Of a stretch of DNA of 64,000 nt, positions 28,186 through 36,309 are shown piece after piece. The stretch comes from Pseudomonas sp. NC02. GTDB taxonomy: Bacteria; Pseudomonadota; Gammaproteobacteria; Pseudomonadales; Pseudomonadaceae. Position 1 is the stretch's first letter. Each line of letters begins with the position of its first letter. A program made the translations under genes and the position numbers. The notes under the pieces are model-generated. The model searched no databases. It was given only the letters and a program-made list of their open reading frames with translations, and was not told the DNA's origin. The stretch lies in contig NZ_CP025624.1 of the NCBI RefSeq assembly GCF_002874965.1, positions 6,014,001 to 6,078,000 on the forward strand, read 5' to 3'.

Positions 28186-28797
28186 TTAGAACCCGCGATG
28201 CTTCTTCAGATGATCATTGATCTTCGCCGCCGGAACCTTCTGCAAGCTGCACAGCAATTCGTGTGACAACTCCCGCAACCCGTGGGTGCGACGCAGTTCC
28301 TCGGCCAGGTGAGCGGTAAGGTTCGCCGCCATCTCCGCGTCCGCCATCGCCCGGTGAGCCTTGCCGGTGTGGGGCAGTTGGGCAAACGAGGTCAGGGTAC
28401 CCAGCTTGTGGTTCGGCGCCGCCGGCATCAAGCGTCGCGCCAGCAATAGCGAACAGGCAAACTTCTGCAAACGCGTACGCCGGATCAACCCCAGCTCGAA
28501 ATCCCAGAACTTCTGGTCAAACGCGGCGTTGTGGGCCAGCAGCGGCGTGGTGCCGACAAACTCGTTCACCTCGTTCATCACCCGCTCCGCCGACGGTGCG
28601 GTGCGCAGCATGGCGTTGCTGATGCCGGTCAGTTGCTCGATAAACCCCGGCACACGCACGCCGGCGTTCATCAGGCTCTGGTAGCGGTCCACGATCTGGC
28701 CCTGCTCCAGGATGACCACGGCGATTTCCGTGGCCCGGCAGCTGCTGCTCGGCTGGATGCCGGTGGTTTCAAAGTCGATGACCGCTATACGTTCCAA
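28186..28797 (-). CDS. 3'-5' exonuclease, DnaQ-like (DEDDh)
   Basis: The 203-residue nuclease has exo I DFETTGIQ at the N-terminus, exo II in LLAHNAAFDQKFWDFE and exo III HRAMADAEM, all acidic and His residues present. It resembles the stand-alone epsilon-like exonucleases rather than full DnaQ of polymerase III. The substrate may be DNA or RNA ends. It is 24 bases after the NYN-domain gene and in the same direction, so the two nuclease-like proteins are likely co-expressed. Confidence 0.9.
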   Translation of the reverse strand: MERIAVIDFETTGIQPSSSCRATEIAVVILEQGQIVDRYQSLMNAGVRVPGFIEQLTGISNAMLRTAPSAERVMNEVNEFVGTTPLLAHNAAFDQKFWDFELGLIRRTRLQKFACSLLLARRLMPAAPNHKLGTLTSFAQLPHTGKAHRAMADAEMAANLTAHLAEELRRTHGLRELSHELLCSLQKVPAAKINDHLKKHRGF

Positions 28798-28821
28798 ACC
28801 TGTTCCAACTCCGTCAAAAAT

Positions 28822-29298
28822 CTATTTAAGCAGCAACGCGCCTTCGATCGGCACGTAGCGGCTGGCGGCGCGTATCAATGAGTTGGCCGTCAGCCCCGGC
28901 ACGCCGTAGGCCACGGCTTCGACGCCGTGCTTGCTGATGATGCGGTCCAGCAGCATGTCGAAATCACCGTCGCCGGAGGCCAGCACCACTTCGTCGACAT
29001 GGGCGGCGGCGTCCATGATGTCGATGGTGATGCCCACGTCCCAGTCGCCCTTGGCCGAGCCGTCGCTGCGCTGGATGTAAGGCTTGAGCTTCACGGTAAA
29101 ACCCAGGTTGCGCAGGATCTGCTGGAACTGCTGTTGCTTGCTGTCGCCACGGTCGATGGCATAGGCATACGCCTCGACAATCTGCCCGCGCTGGCTGATA
29201 TCAGCCCACAGGGCGGCGTAGTTGAAGTGACAGCCGTACGCCTGGCGCACGGTGTAGTAGAGGTTTTGTACATCGGCGAACACGGCTATCTTTTTCAC
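28822..29298 (-). CDS. NYN-domain protein (LabA/DUF88 family)
   Basis: The 158-residue protein has the PIN-like NYN fold with acidic metal-binding positions: VFADVQNLYY at the start, GDWDVGITIDIMDAA in the middle, and LASGDGDFDMLLDRI. Family members are thought to be RNA nucleases, but few are proven. It is upstream of the DEDDh exonuclease gene with 24 bases between them. Confidence 0.9.
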   Translation of the reverse strand: MKKIAVFADVQNLYYTVRQAYGCHFNYAALWADISQRGQIVEAYAYAIDRGDSKQQQFQQILRNLGFTVKLKPYIQRSDGSAKGDWDVGITIDIMDAAAHVDEVVLASGDGDFDMLLDRIISKHGVEAVAYGVPGLTANSLIRAASRYVPIEGALLLK

Positions 29299-29384
29299 CG
29301 CAAATCCTCATGACACGCGCATGGACCCCGGACTCAAGGGCCCGGAAAGGTTGCCAGTATGCCAGCCACAAGGGAGTTTCCGAG

Positions 29385-29416
29385 AAAAATCAGCCCGGGG
29401 CGACGAAGCGCCCCGG
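29385..29416 (-). terminator. Intrinsic terminator of the DUF2076 gene
   Basis: On the minus strand CCGGGGCG-CTTCGT-CGCCCCGG forms an 8-bp GC stem (29395-29416), followed after a few bases by TTTTT (29385-29389). It lies 11 bases after the DUF2076 stop. Confidence 0.8.
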
Positions 29417-29427
29417 TTGAGTGTGGG

Positions 29428-30198
29428 TCAGACGAAGGAATCGTCGTCGCCAAAGGAGGAGGAGTCGTCGGAATAGTCGTTGTCGGCGAAGCTGTCGGAG
29501 GCGTTGTCGCTGCCCCAGCTGTCGTTGCCGGCATATTTCTGGTCGTCGTTGCCCCAGTTGCCGTTGTCGCTGGCCGGGGCCGGCTCTTCGCGGATGATCT
29601 CTTCAACCACTTGCGGTTGTTGCGAGTTGTGGCTGAACAGGCTGCTGATGCCTTCTGCCAGCATCACACCACCGGCCACGCCAGCTGCGGTTTTCAGGGC
29701 GCCGCCGAGGAAACCGCTGCCAATCGGCGCTGCGGGTGCCTGTTGGGGCTGCTGATAGTTCTGCTGGGGAGCACCGTAGTTCTGCTGCGGCGCAGGTTGC
29801 CCGCCAAACGACGGACGCGCCGGTTCACGCCAGCCACCGCCCGACGACGCCGGTGCGCTCTGGGTCGGCTGCGGGTCACGGGAACCGCCGCCGAAAATGC
29901 TCGACAGGAAACCGCCACTGCTCGGTGCAGGCTGCGCCGCCTGGGACCTGGCCTGTTGCAGTTGGTCCTGCAACTCCTGGATCTGCTGGGCCTGCTGCTT
30001 GTTCTGCGCATCGAGGCTCTTGATCGCGTGCTCTTGCACCAGAATCGACTGGGTCATGTAGTACGCAGCGGCCGGTTGGCGAGTGACGTGTTCCTTGATC
30101 CGCGCTTCAGCCTGGGCGTCGCGGGGGGCTGAGTCCGTTTCGGCTTGCTGCAACCGTGAAAACAGTCCGTCGATCAGGGTTTGTTCTTCGCTGTTCAT
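29428..30198 (-). CDS. DUF2076 domain-containing protein
   Basis: The 256-residue protein begins MNSEEQTLIDGLFSRLQQAE and shows the DUF2076 pattern (YYMTQSILVQEHAIKSLDAQNKQQAQQIQELQDQLQQ, a coiled coil), then a low-complexity Pro/Gln/Gly/Ala region with GGFLSSIFGG, a conserved GFLGGALKTAAGVAGGVMLAEGISSLF helix at about residues 180-205, and a very acidic Asp/Ser/Asn tail ending DDDSFV. The role is unknown; the family is loosely linked to periplasmic or envelope sensing. ATG 30198 has GAGG upstream. Confidence 0.88.
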   Translation of the reverse strand: MNSEEQTLIDGLFSRLQQAETDSAPRDAQAEARIKEHVTRQPAAAYYMTQSILVQEHAIKSLDAQNKQQAQQIQELQDQLQQARSQAAQPAPSSGGFLSSIFGGGSRDPQPTQSAPASSGGGWREPARPSFGGQPAPQQNYGAPQQNYQQPQQAPAAPIGSGFLGGALKTAAGVAGGVMLAEGISSLFSHNSQQPQVVEEIIREEPAPASDNGNWGNDDQKYAGNDSWGSDNASDSFADNDYSDDSSSFGDDDSFV

Positions 30199-30377
30199 GG
30201 CGACCTCGTTAGATTGCCGGTAGAAATCTTCGCCTTGCGCACGATGTGCAAGGTACAACCCAGTTATGGGGCTGTTGCTGATTGTTTCAATGGTCTTTAC
30301 GCAAGGTTTACGTTTGCTTGCATCTGCTCATGATCGGTTAAAGTAACGCCCTTGCTTTTCGGCCTGTGAAGACCCTG

Positions 30378-31037
30378 ATGAATCCGTTAGACGTATTGCG
30401 CGACTCCTTCTTCTTTTTCAAGCGCAACCTGGGCGCCATCGTGCAGTTGTGCCTGCCACTGGTGATCCTCGAAGCCCTGCTGCAACAGGTGCTCGACCAC
30501 ACGCTCGGCCCAGACGCGTTTCCCGGTTACAGCGTGGTGATCGGGCTGCTGGTGTACCCGCTGTACACCGGCGCACTGATCCTGTTCCTCGACGCCCGCA
30601 CCCGGGGAGAATCGCCGCGCACCCTGGATGTGCTGGCCATGGCCCTGACCCTGTGGCCGCGCTTTGCCCTGCTGACGGCAATCAGCACGCTGCTGATCCT
30701 GCTGGGCCTGTCGCTGTATTTCCTGCCCGGCCTGTGGCTGATGGTGGTGCTGGCTTTCGCCGAATACCTGCTGGTGCTGCGGGGCATGTCGGCGCTGTCG
30801 GCCATGAAGGAAAGCCTGCGCCTGACCCGTGGGCATTTCTGGCGGATCCTGGTGTGCCTGCTGTGCGTGATGACCCCGCTGTGGTTGCTCAAGGGCGCCA
30901 GCGTGGCGGTCTATCCGGACCCGAACCCGCTGCTGGGCCTGCTGATCGACAGCGCACAAAGCTTCCTGCAACTGTTCACCAGCGTGGTGTTGTTCCGCCT
31001 GTTCATGTTGATTGGTGGCGACGCCGACGCGCGGTGA
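30378..31037 (+). CDS. Multi-pass membrane protein, YciC-like
   Basis: The protein of about 219 residues starts MNPLDVLRDSFFFFKRNLGAIVQLCLPLVILEALL and has five or six hydrophobic helices; SLRLTRGHFWRILVCLL is the conserved signature of the YciC/DUF975-like group. The function is unknown. ATG 30378 is preferred; a GTG at 30366 would add four residues. It reads into the endonuclease/phosphatase-like gene with a 40-base gap, probably one operon. Confidence 0.82.
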   Translation: MNPLDVLRDSFFFFKRNLGAIVQLCLPLVILEALLQQVLDHTLGPDAFPGYSVVIGLLVYPLYTGALILFLDARTRGESPRTLDVLAMALTLWPRFALLTAISTLLILLGLSLYFLPGLWLMVVLAFAEYLLVLRGMSALSAMKESLRLTRGHFWRILVCLLCVMTPLWLLKGASVAVYPDPNPLLGLLIDSAQSFLQLFTSVVLFRLFMLIGGDADAR

Positions 31038-31077
31038 TATGCTCCGGGCCTGTCCTGCAACGCCATAAGCCGAGCCG

Positions 31078-32166
31078 ATGACCCGACTACTGCGCATTAC
31101 CTTGCTGGGCCTGCTGATCCTCGCGGCCCTGCTGACCGGCTTGATCTACAGCCTGACCTGGCGCCCTGCCGACAAGGAAACCCTGCCCATCCGCTGCGTC
31201 GCGCCCCGTGCGCCGACCCTGCTGCCTGGGCAGGCGCTAAAGGTCATGACCTGGAACGTGCAGTACCTGGCGGGCAAGAACTACGTGTTCTGGTACGACA
31301 CCCCGGACGGCAGCGGCCCGGACGACCGCCCGACCGTTGAAGACATGGCTTCAAGCCTCGACGAAGTGGCGCGGGTGATCCGCGACGAGCAGCCCGACAT
31401 CCTGCTGTTGCAGGAAGTCGACGAAGGCGCCAAGCCTTCCAGCTACCAGGACCAACTGGCCTTGCTCCAGGAGCGCCTGGCCGACCTCTACCCGTGCAGC
31501 GCCCAGGCCTTTGACTGGAAAGCCGACTTCGTGCCCGACCTGCATATCTTCGGCAGCGTCGGCCGCAAGCTGGTGACCATGAGCCGCTACCAGATCGAAC
31601 ACGCCGAGCGCCTGCAATTGCCGGTGGCACGCGCCAACCTGATCAGCCGTCAGTTCCAGCCCAAGCCCGCGTTATTGCTGACCTACCTGCCGTTGAGCGA
31701 TGGCGGCCAGTTGGCCGTGCTCAATACTCGCCTGGACGGCGCGGCCCCCGGGCACAACGCCGTGCTGGAACAGGTGCAGGCGACCGTCAAGCTGGTGGAT
31801 AAATTCGAGAGCCGTGGCACGCCATGGCTGATGGGTGGGGATTTCAACCTGCTGCCGCTGGGACAGTTCCTGCGCCTGGACCCCGGCAAGCGCGGGCAAT
31901 ACTCGCCGGACAGTGAGCTGCACCTGCTGTGGGAAAAGTACCCGATGATCCCGAGCAACAGCCAATCCAGCGGGATTGACCGGGACCAGTGGCTGACGTA
32001 TTTCCCGAATGACCCAACCGTAGAGGGGCCGGACCGTACGCTGGATTACCTGTTCCACAGCTCGCGCATCAAGAAGGTTGAGAGCAAGGTGCGCCAGAGC
32101 GATACGGTGCGTATCGCCAATCATTTGCCGGTGATTGCGCGGTTCCTGTTGCCCGCCGCGCAGTAA
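31078..32166 (+). CDS. Endonuclease/exonuclease/phosphatase-family protein, membrane-anchored
   Basis: The 362-residue protein has an N-terminal membrane helix (residues about 4-22, LLRITLLGLLILAALLTGLIYSL) and then a DNase I-like domain: MTWNVQYLAGK, LLLQEVDEG with the metal-binding Glu, GGDFNLLP, and a late TLDYLFHSS. This family covers phosphodiesterases, sphingomyelinases and DNA repair enzymes. The anchor suggests a periplasmic active site. The exact substrate is open. Confidence 0.88.
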   Translation: MTRLLRITLLGLLILAALLTGLIYSLTWRPADKETLPIRCVAPRAPTLLPGQALKVMTWNVQYLAGKNYVFWYDTPDGSGPDDRPTVEDMASSLDEVARVIRDEQPDILLLQEVDEGAKPSSYQDQLALLQERLADLYPCSAQAFDWKADFVPDLHIFGSVGRKLVTMSRYQIEHAERLQLPVARANLISRQFQPKPALLLTYLPLSDGGQLAVLNTRLDGAAPGHNAVLEQVQATVKLVDKFESRGTPWLMGGDFNLLPLGQFLRLDPGKRGQYSPDSELHLLWEKYPMIPSNSQSSGIDRDQWLTYFPNDPTVEGPDRTLDYLFHSSRIKKVESKVRQSDTVRIANHLPVIARFLLPAAQ

Positions 32167-32184
32167 GCCACGCGGCAAAACAGT

Positions 32185-32286
32185 GTGGGAGCTGGCTTGT
32201 GTGGGAGCCGGGCTTGCCCGCGATGCAGGCACCTCGGTCTATCCGACAGACCGAGGTGATGCCATCGCAGGCAAGCCAGCTCCCAC
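32185..32286. repeat. REPIN variant with duplicated left arm
   Basis: The right arm ends CAAGCCAGCTCCCAC; its partner GTGGGAGCTGGCTTG (32185-32199) is followed at once by a second arm start, GTGGGAGCCGGGCTTGCCC (32201-32219). The centre has a perfect CACCTCGGTC/GACCGAGGTG stem. It separates the convergent endonuclease-like gene and hrpB. Confidence 0.8.
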
Positions 32287-32304
32287 ATTAGATCTGCGAT
32301 GTAC

Positions 32305-34812
32305 TTACTTTCTCGGCTTGATCCGGGCAGTCGGTTCAGCAATCAACGGATCATCCGGCCAGTAATGCTTCGGATACCGCCCCTTCAAATCCTTCTTCAC
32401 CTCGGCGTAAGTACTGCGCCAGAAGTTCGCCAGGTCCTGCGTCACCTGCACGGGCCGTCTGGCCGGTGACAACAGGTGCAGCTTGACCACCTGCCGCCCG
32501 CCGGCAATCCGTGGGGTGTCCGCCAGCCCGAACAATTCCTGCAAGCGCACCGCCAGAATCGGCGGCTGCTCGCTGTAGTCCAGCCGCACCGACGAGCCCG
32601 ACGGCACCTTCAGATGGTGCGGCGCCAAGTCGTCCAACCGCGCAGGCAACGGCCACGGCAGCAGGTTATGCAGGAAGCTGGAAATATCCAGACTGGCGAA
32701 ATGGCTCAGGCGCGACACCTTGCCCAGGTACGGCATCAACCAGTGCTCCAGGCTGGCAAGCAAAGCGCTGTCGCTGACATCCGGCCATTCACTGGCCTTG
32801 CCGCTATCCAGACCACGCAGCAGCATCACCCGCGCCTGCCATTGGCGCAGCTCCGGGGTCCAGGGCAGCAATTCCAGGCCTTTGCGCCGCACCAGGTTGA
32901 CCAGCGCCTGGCTGCGGGCGGACTCGTCGAGGCCGGTCAGCGGTTCGCGGCTGAGCACCAGTTCGCCGACCTTGCGCTGGCGTTCGGCGCGCAGCACGCC
33001 CTCGCGTTCGTCCCAATCGAGTTGGTCGACATTGCGCACCTGTTCGGCCAATACCGAGTCGAACAACGCCGGATCAAAATCCGCCGCGAGGTAAATCCGT
33101 TCTTCACGCTGGCCCTGGCGGCTGCCCAGATCGGCAATCACCAGCCAGGGTTGTTTCATCAGGCTGTCGGCTTCGGCGAACAACGCGGCACGGCCGTTGG
33201 CGAGGCGGTATTCGGCACCGCCCGCCCGCCGTTGCTGGGCGACGCGGTCCGGGTAGGCCAGCGCCAGCAAGGCTCCGAGCCAGCGCGGATGATCGGGATC
33301 AGCCACCGGCTGCTCTGCCTTGCCTCTTAAATAGCCACGGTATTGCCGCGCCAGTTGCCGGGCACGCTGCACGCCGCCCTGGGTGCCACGGGCCTTTTCT
33401 TCACCGGATAACAGGGCCAGGCGGCTGTGCAAATCCGCACCGGCACCACGCAGGATATCGCGCTCACCCAACAGTGCCGCCACGTCACAGGCCATGCTCG
33501 CCAGGCCCAGATCCTGACCACGCAGCAGCAAATGAGCGATTCGCGGGTGCGCCGGCAACCCGGCCATTTTCTGGCCGTGGGCGGTCAGCTTGGTATCGCT
33601 CAACGCTCCGAGGCGCTCGAGCAAATCCTGGGCCTGTGCATAAGCCGCGGTGGGCGGAACGTCGAGCCATACCAACTGAGTAGGCGCCACGCCCCAGCGG
33701 CCCAATTGCAGGGCCAAACCGGAAAGATCCGCCGAGAGAATTTCCGCACTGGAATACGCCGCCAGCCCTTCATGTTGGTCTTCGGACCACAACCGATAAC
33801 ACACCCCCGGCTCCAGGCGCCCTGCCCGGCCGGCACGCTGGGTGGCGCTGGCGCGGGAGATGCGCTGGGTGTCGAGACGGGTCATGCCGCTGCCCGGGTC
33901 GAAACGCGGGACCCGCGCCAACCCGGCGTCGATCACCACGCGCACGCCGTTGATGGTCAGGCTGGTCTCGGCAATGTTGGTGGCCAGCACCACTTTGCGC
34001 TTGCCGGCGGGCGCCGGGTCGATGGCGGCGCGCTGGGCGGCCAGGTCCAGTTCGCCGTGCAGCGGGCATAGCAGCACATCGGGGTTATCGCCCAGCGCGT
34101 CAGCCAATTGCTGATTAACCCGACGAATCTCGGCCTGCCCCGGCAGGAACACCAGCACGCTGCCGGTTTCATCATGCAGGGCTTCAAGGATGGTCTGCAC
34201 CAACCGCGGTTCGATAAATTCACCGGGCTGGAATGGCCGGCCCCAGCGCATCTGCACCGGGTACATGCGCCCTTCGCTGCGCAGGATCGGCGCGTCGTCC
34301 AGCAACCCGGCCAGGCGTTCGCCTTCCAGGGTGGCGGACATCAGCAGGATCTTCAGTGGCTGCTCGTCGCGAAACAGGTCTCGACCATTGAGACTAAGGG
34401 CCAGCGCCAGGTCGGCGTCCAGGCTGCGTTCGTGGAACTCGTCGAAGATCAACAAACCCACGCCGTCGAGTGCCGGGTCATCCTGCAGGCGACGGGTGAG
34501 GATGCCTTCGGTGACTACTTCAATACGGGTGTTGGGGCCGACCTTACTGTCCAGGCGAATGCGGTAGCCAACGGTTTCGCCGACCTTTTCCCCCAACTCG
34601 CTGGCCAGCCTTTCTGCCGCTGCACGGGCGGCCAGGCGCCGGGGCTCGAGCATCAGGATGGTTTGCCCGGCCAGCCAGGGTTCATTCAACAGCGCCAATG
34701 GCACTCGTGTGGTTTTACCGGCGCCGGGCGGTGCTTCGAGCACGGCTTCATGGCGCGTCGCCAGGGCGTCACGCAGGGCGGGTAAAACATCATCGATTGG
34801 CAACGAATTCAT
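32305..34812 (-). CDS. hrpB: ATP-dependent helicase HrpB (DEAH family)
   Basis: The 835-residue protein shows Walker A APPGAGKTT, DEFHERSLD (motif II), SATLEGERLA (III), NIAETSLTINGV (V) and QRAGRAGR (VI), then the helicase-associated domain and the HrpB C-terminal region (LQELFGLADTPRIAGGRQVV, WRSTYAEVKKDLKGRYPKHYWPDDP). I start it at ATG 34812 (MNSLPIDDVLPALRDAL) with GGAG upstream; the open frame continues 350 codons farther only because this DNA lacks stops opposite plus-strand genes. Its role is in RNA or DNA metabolism and is not well defined. Confidence 0.95.
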   Translation of the reverse strand: MNSLPIDDVLPALRDALATRHEAVLEAPPGAGKTTRVPLALLNEPWLAGQTILMLEPRRLAARAAAERLASELGEKVGETVGYRIRLDSKVGPNTRIEVVTEGILTRRLQDDPALDGVGLLIFDEFHERSLDADLALALSLNGRDLFRDEQPLKILLMSATLEGERLAGLLDDAPILRSEGRMYPVQMRWGRPFQPGEFIEPRLVQTILEALHDETGSVLVFLPGQAEIRRVNQQLADALGDNPDVLLCPLHGELDLAAQRAAIDPAPAGKRKVVLATNIAETSLTINGVRVVIDAGLARVPRFDPGSGMTRLDTQRISRASATQRAGRAGRLEPGVCYRLWSEDQHEGLAAYSSAEILSADLSGLALQLGRWGVAPTQLVWLDVPPTAAYAQAQDLLERLGALSDTKLTAHGQKMAGLPAHPRIAHLLLRGQDLGLASMACDVAALLGERDILRGAGADLHSRLALLSGEEKARGTQGGVQRARQLARQYRGYLRGKAEQPVADPDHPRWLGALLALAYPDRVAQQRRAGGAEYRLANGRAALFAEADSLMKQPWLVIADLGSRQGQREERIYLAADFDPALFDSVLAEQVRNVDQLDWDEREGVLRAERQRKVGELVLSREPLTGLDESARSQALVNLVRRKGLELLPWTPELRQWQARVMLLRGLDSGKASEWPDVSDSALLASLEHWLMPYLGKVSRLSHFASLDISSFLHNLLPWPLPARLDDLAPHHLKVPSGSSVRLDYSEQPPILAVRLQELFGLADTPRIAGGRQVVKLHLLSPARRPVQVTQDLANFWRSTYAEVKKDLKGRYPKHYWPDDPLIAEPTARIKPRK

Positions 34813-34895
34813 ACTGGCTCCAAAGCAGAGCGGCGAGTATAACGGCGAACTGCCGGGTGTCGGTGGTGGTCTCAACGACACGGCCCCGTCCTGAC

Positions 34896-34917
34896 TGGAA
34901 TGCGGCCAGCTCCCACA
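34896..34917. repeat. Lone truncated REP arm
   Basis: A single arm fragment, TGCGGCCAGCTCCCAC, is seen between the hrpB and lipoprotein starts. No facing partner is present, so it is a remnant of a REP doublet. Confidence 0.5.
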
Positions 34918-34980
34918 CTTGATCATCGTCGCCTTGTAGACTGGCTTATAGTCATTTTCATTATGTTCAAGGAGAGTCCC

Positions 34981-35400
34981 ATGCGTGTTGCTTCCCGTGT
35001 CATCGGCGGTGTTCTGGCCGTCACCCTGCTGAGCCAGTTGACGGCCTGCGGCTCGATTTTCTACCCCGACCGCCGGGGCCAGATCGACGGCAAGATCGAC
35101 CCGGCAATTGCCGTGCTCGATGCGGTCGGCCTGCTGTTCTACGTGATCCCGGGCCTGATCGCCTTTGGTGTCGACTTCGCCACCGGCGCGATCTACTTCG
35201 AGCCGGGCAAAACCGCCCAGGTAGCTCCGGAAAAACTCCAGCAAGCCATCGGCGCCGACGGCAAGGTCGACAACGCCAAGCTGCAAACCATCATCCAGAA
35301 AGAAACTGGGCATAACCTGCCGCTGGACGACCCGCGCATGATCCAGTTCAAGGGCAGCGTGCAACAACTCGCCACCCTGGGCCTGCAACCCGCCGCTTAA
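34981..35400 (+). CDS. Small lipoprotein, 139 aa
   Basis: The signal sequence MRVASRVIGGVLAVTLLSQLTAC ends in a lipobox LTAC, so Cys23 should be lipidated. The next part (GSIFYPDRRGQIDGKIDPAIAVLDAVGLLFYVIPGLIAFGVDFATGAIYF) includes a second hydrophobic segment that may insert in the membrane, followed by a soluble, Gln-rich C-terminus. ATG 34981 has AAGGAG at ideal distance. I do not recognise a named family. It is followed 15 bases later by fieF, probably in one transcript. Confidence 0.85.
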   Translation: MRVASRVIGGVLAVTLLSQLTACGSIFYPDRRGQIDGKIDPAIAVLDAVGLLFYVIPGLIAFGVDFATGAIYFEPGKTAQVAPEKLQQAIGADGKVDNAKLQTIIQKETGHNLPLDDPRMIQFKGSVQQLATLGLQPAA

Positions 35401-35415
35401 GGACTGACCCGCCCC

Positions 35416-36309
35416 ATGACCACCAGTCCCGAACACGCCCGGCTGTTGCGCCTGGCCACCCGCGCTTCCGTCGGCGTGGCCTGTGTGCTGATTGTGACCA
35501 AGGCCATCGCCTGGTGGCTCAGCGGCTCGGTGAGCATGCTCGCCGGGCTGACCGACTCGCTGCTCGACGGCGTCACCTCGCTGCTGAATTTGCTGGCCGT
35601 GCACTATGCGTTGCGCCCGGCGGATGACGATCACCGGTATGGCCATGGCAAGGCGGAATCCCTGTCGGGCATGGCCCAGGCGTTGTTCATCGCCGGCAGT
35701 GCGGTGTTGATCGCCTTCCAGGCGTTCCAGCGTTTGCAGCATCCGGAACCTGTGGGCGCGCCATGGCTGAGTATTGGCGTGATCGTTCTGTCCCTGGCGT
35801 TGACGGCGGCGCTGCTGATCCTGCAATACCGGGTGATCCGCGAAACCGGCTCCAACGCCATCCGCGCCGACTCGCTGCACTATCGCTCAGACATGATGCT
35901 CAACGGCAGCATCCTGGTGGCGCTGGTGCTGGCGGCGTTTGGTTTTCATCAGGTGGACGCCTGGTTCGGCCTGGGCATCGCGGCCTACATTTTGTGGAGC
36001 GCCATCCAGATCGCCCGGGAAAGTTTTTCGGTGCTGATGGACGAGGAACTGCCGCCGGATGTCAGCCAGCACATGCTGGAACTGGCCTGCAGTGTGCCCG
36101 GTGTACTCGGTGCACATGACTTGCGCACGCGGATTTCCGGCAGCCACTGGTTTGTGCAGTTGCACCTGGAGTTACCGGGGGAATTGAGTCTGTCGGTGGC
36201 CCATGGCATCAGCGACCAGGCCGCCGATGCCATCCACAACGCCTACCCGCGAGCCGAAGTGCTGGTGCACGCCGACCCGCAGGAAGTGGTCAAGGGCGCG
36301 AAGGCCTAG
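35416..36309 (+). CDS. fieF: Cation diffusion facilitator (FieF/YiiP type)
   Basis: The 297-residue inner-membrane antiporter exports Zn2+/Fe2+/Cd2+ in exchange for protons. Six helices are seen. The transport site is formed by DSLLDG in helix 2 and HYRSDMMLN in helix 5 (His and Asp), with the DDDHRYGHGKAESL loop between. A cytoplasmic domain with VPGVLGAHDLRTRISGSHWFVQLHLEL closes the protein. Its TAG overlaps the stop of the converging DUF6515-like gene by three bases. Confidence 0.93.
   Translation: MTTSPEHARLLRLATRASVGVACVLIVTKAIAWWLSGSVSMLAGLTDSLLDGVTSLLNLLAVHYALRPADDDHRYGHGKAESLSGMAQALFIAGSAVLIAFQAFQRLQHPEPVGAPWLSIGVIVLSLALTAALLILQYRVIRETGSNAIRADSLHYRSDMMLNGSILVALVLAAFGFHQVDAWFGLGIAAYILWSAIQIARESFSVLMDEELPPDVSQHMLELACSVPGVLGAHDLRTRISGSHWFVQLHLELPGELSLSVAHGISDQAADAIHNAYPRAEVLVHADPQEVVKGAKA

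Noticed and set aside
27928..28266. 112-codon plus-strand frame over the gap after the Lrp gene
   Set aside because: Its middle translates a REPIN (KLMWERACSRMRCVS), a common false frame in these genomes; no ribosome site or domain.
34813..35880. Upstream extension of the hrpB frame by about 350 codons
   Set aside because: It lies opposite fieF and the lipoprotein gene, has no helicase-related sequence, and hrpB has a proper ATG with GGAG at 34812.
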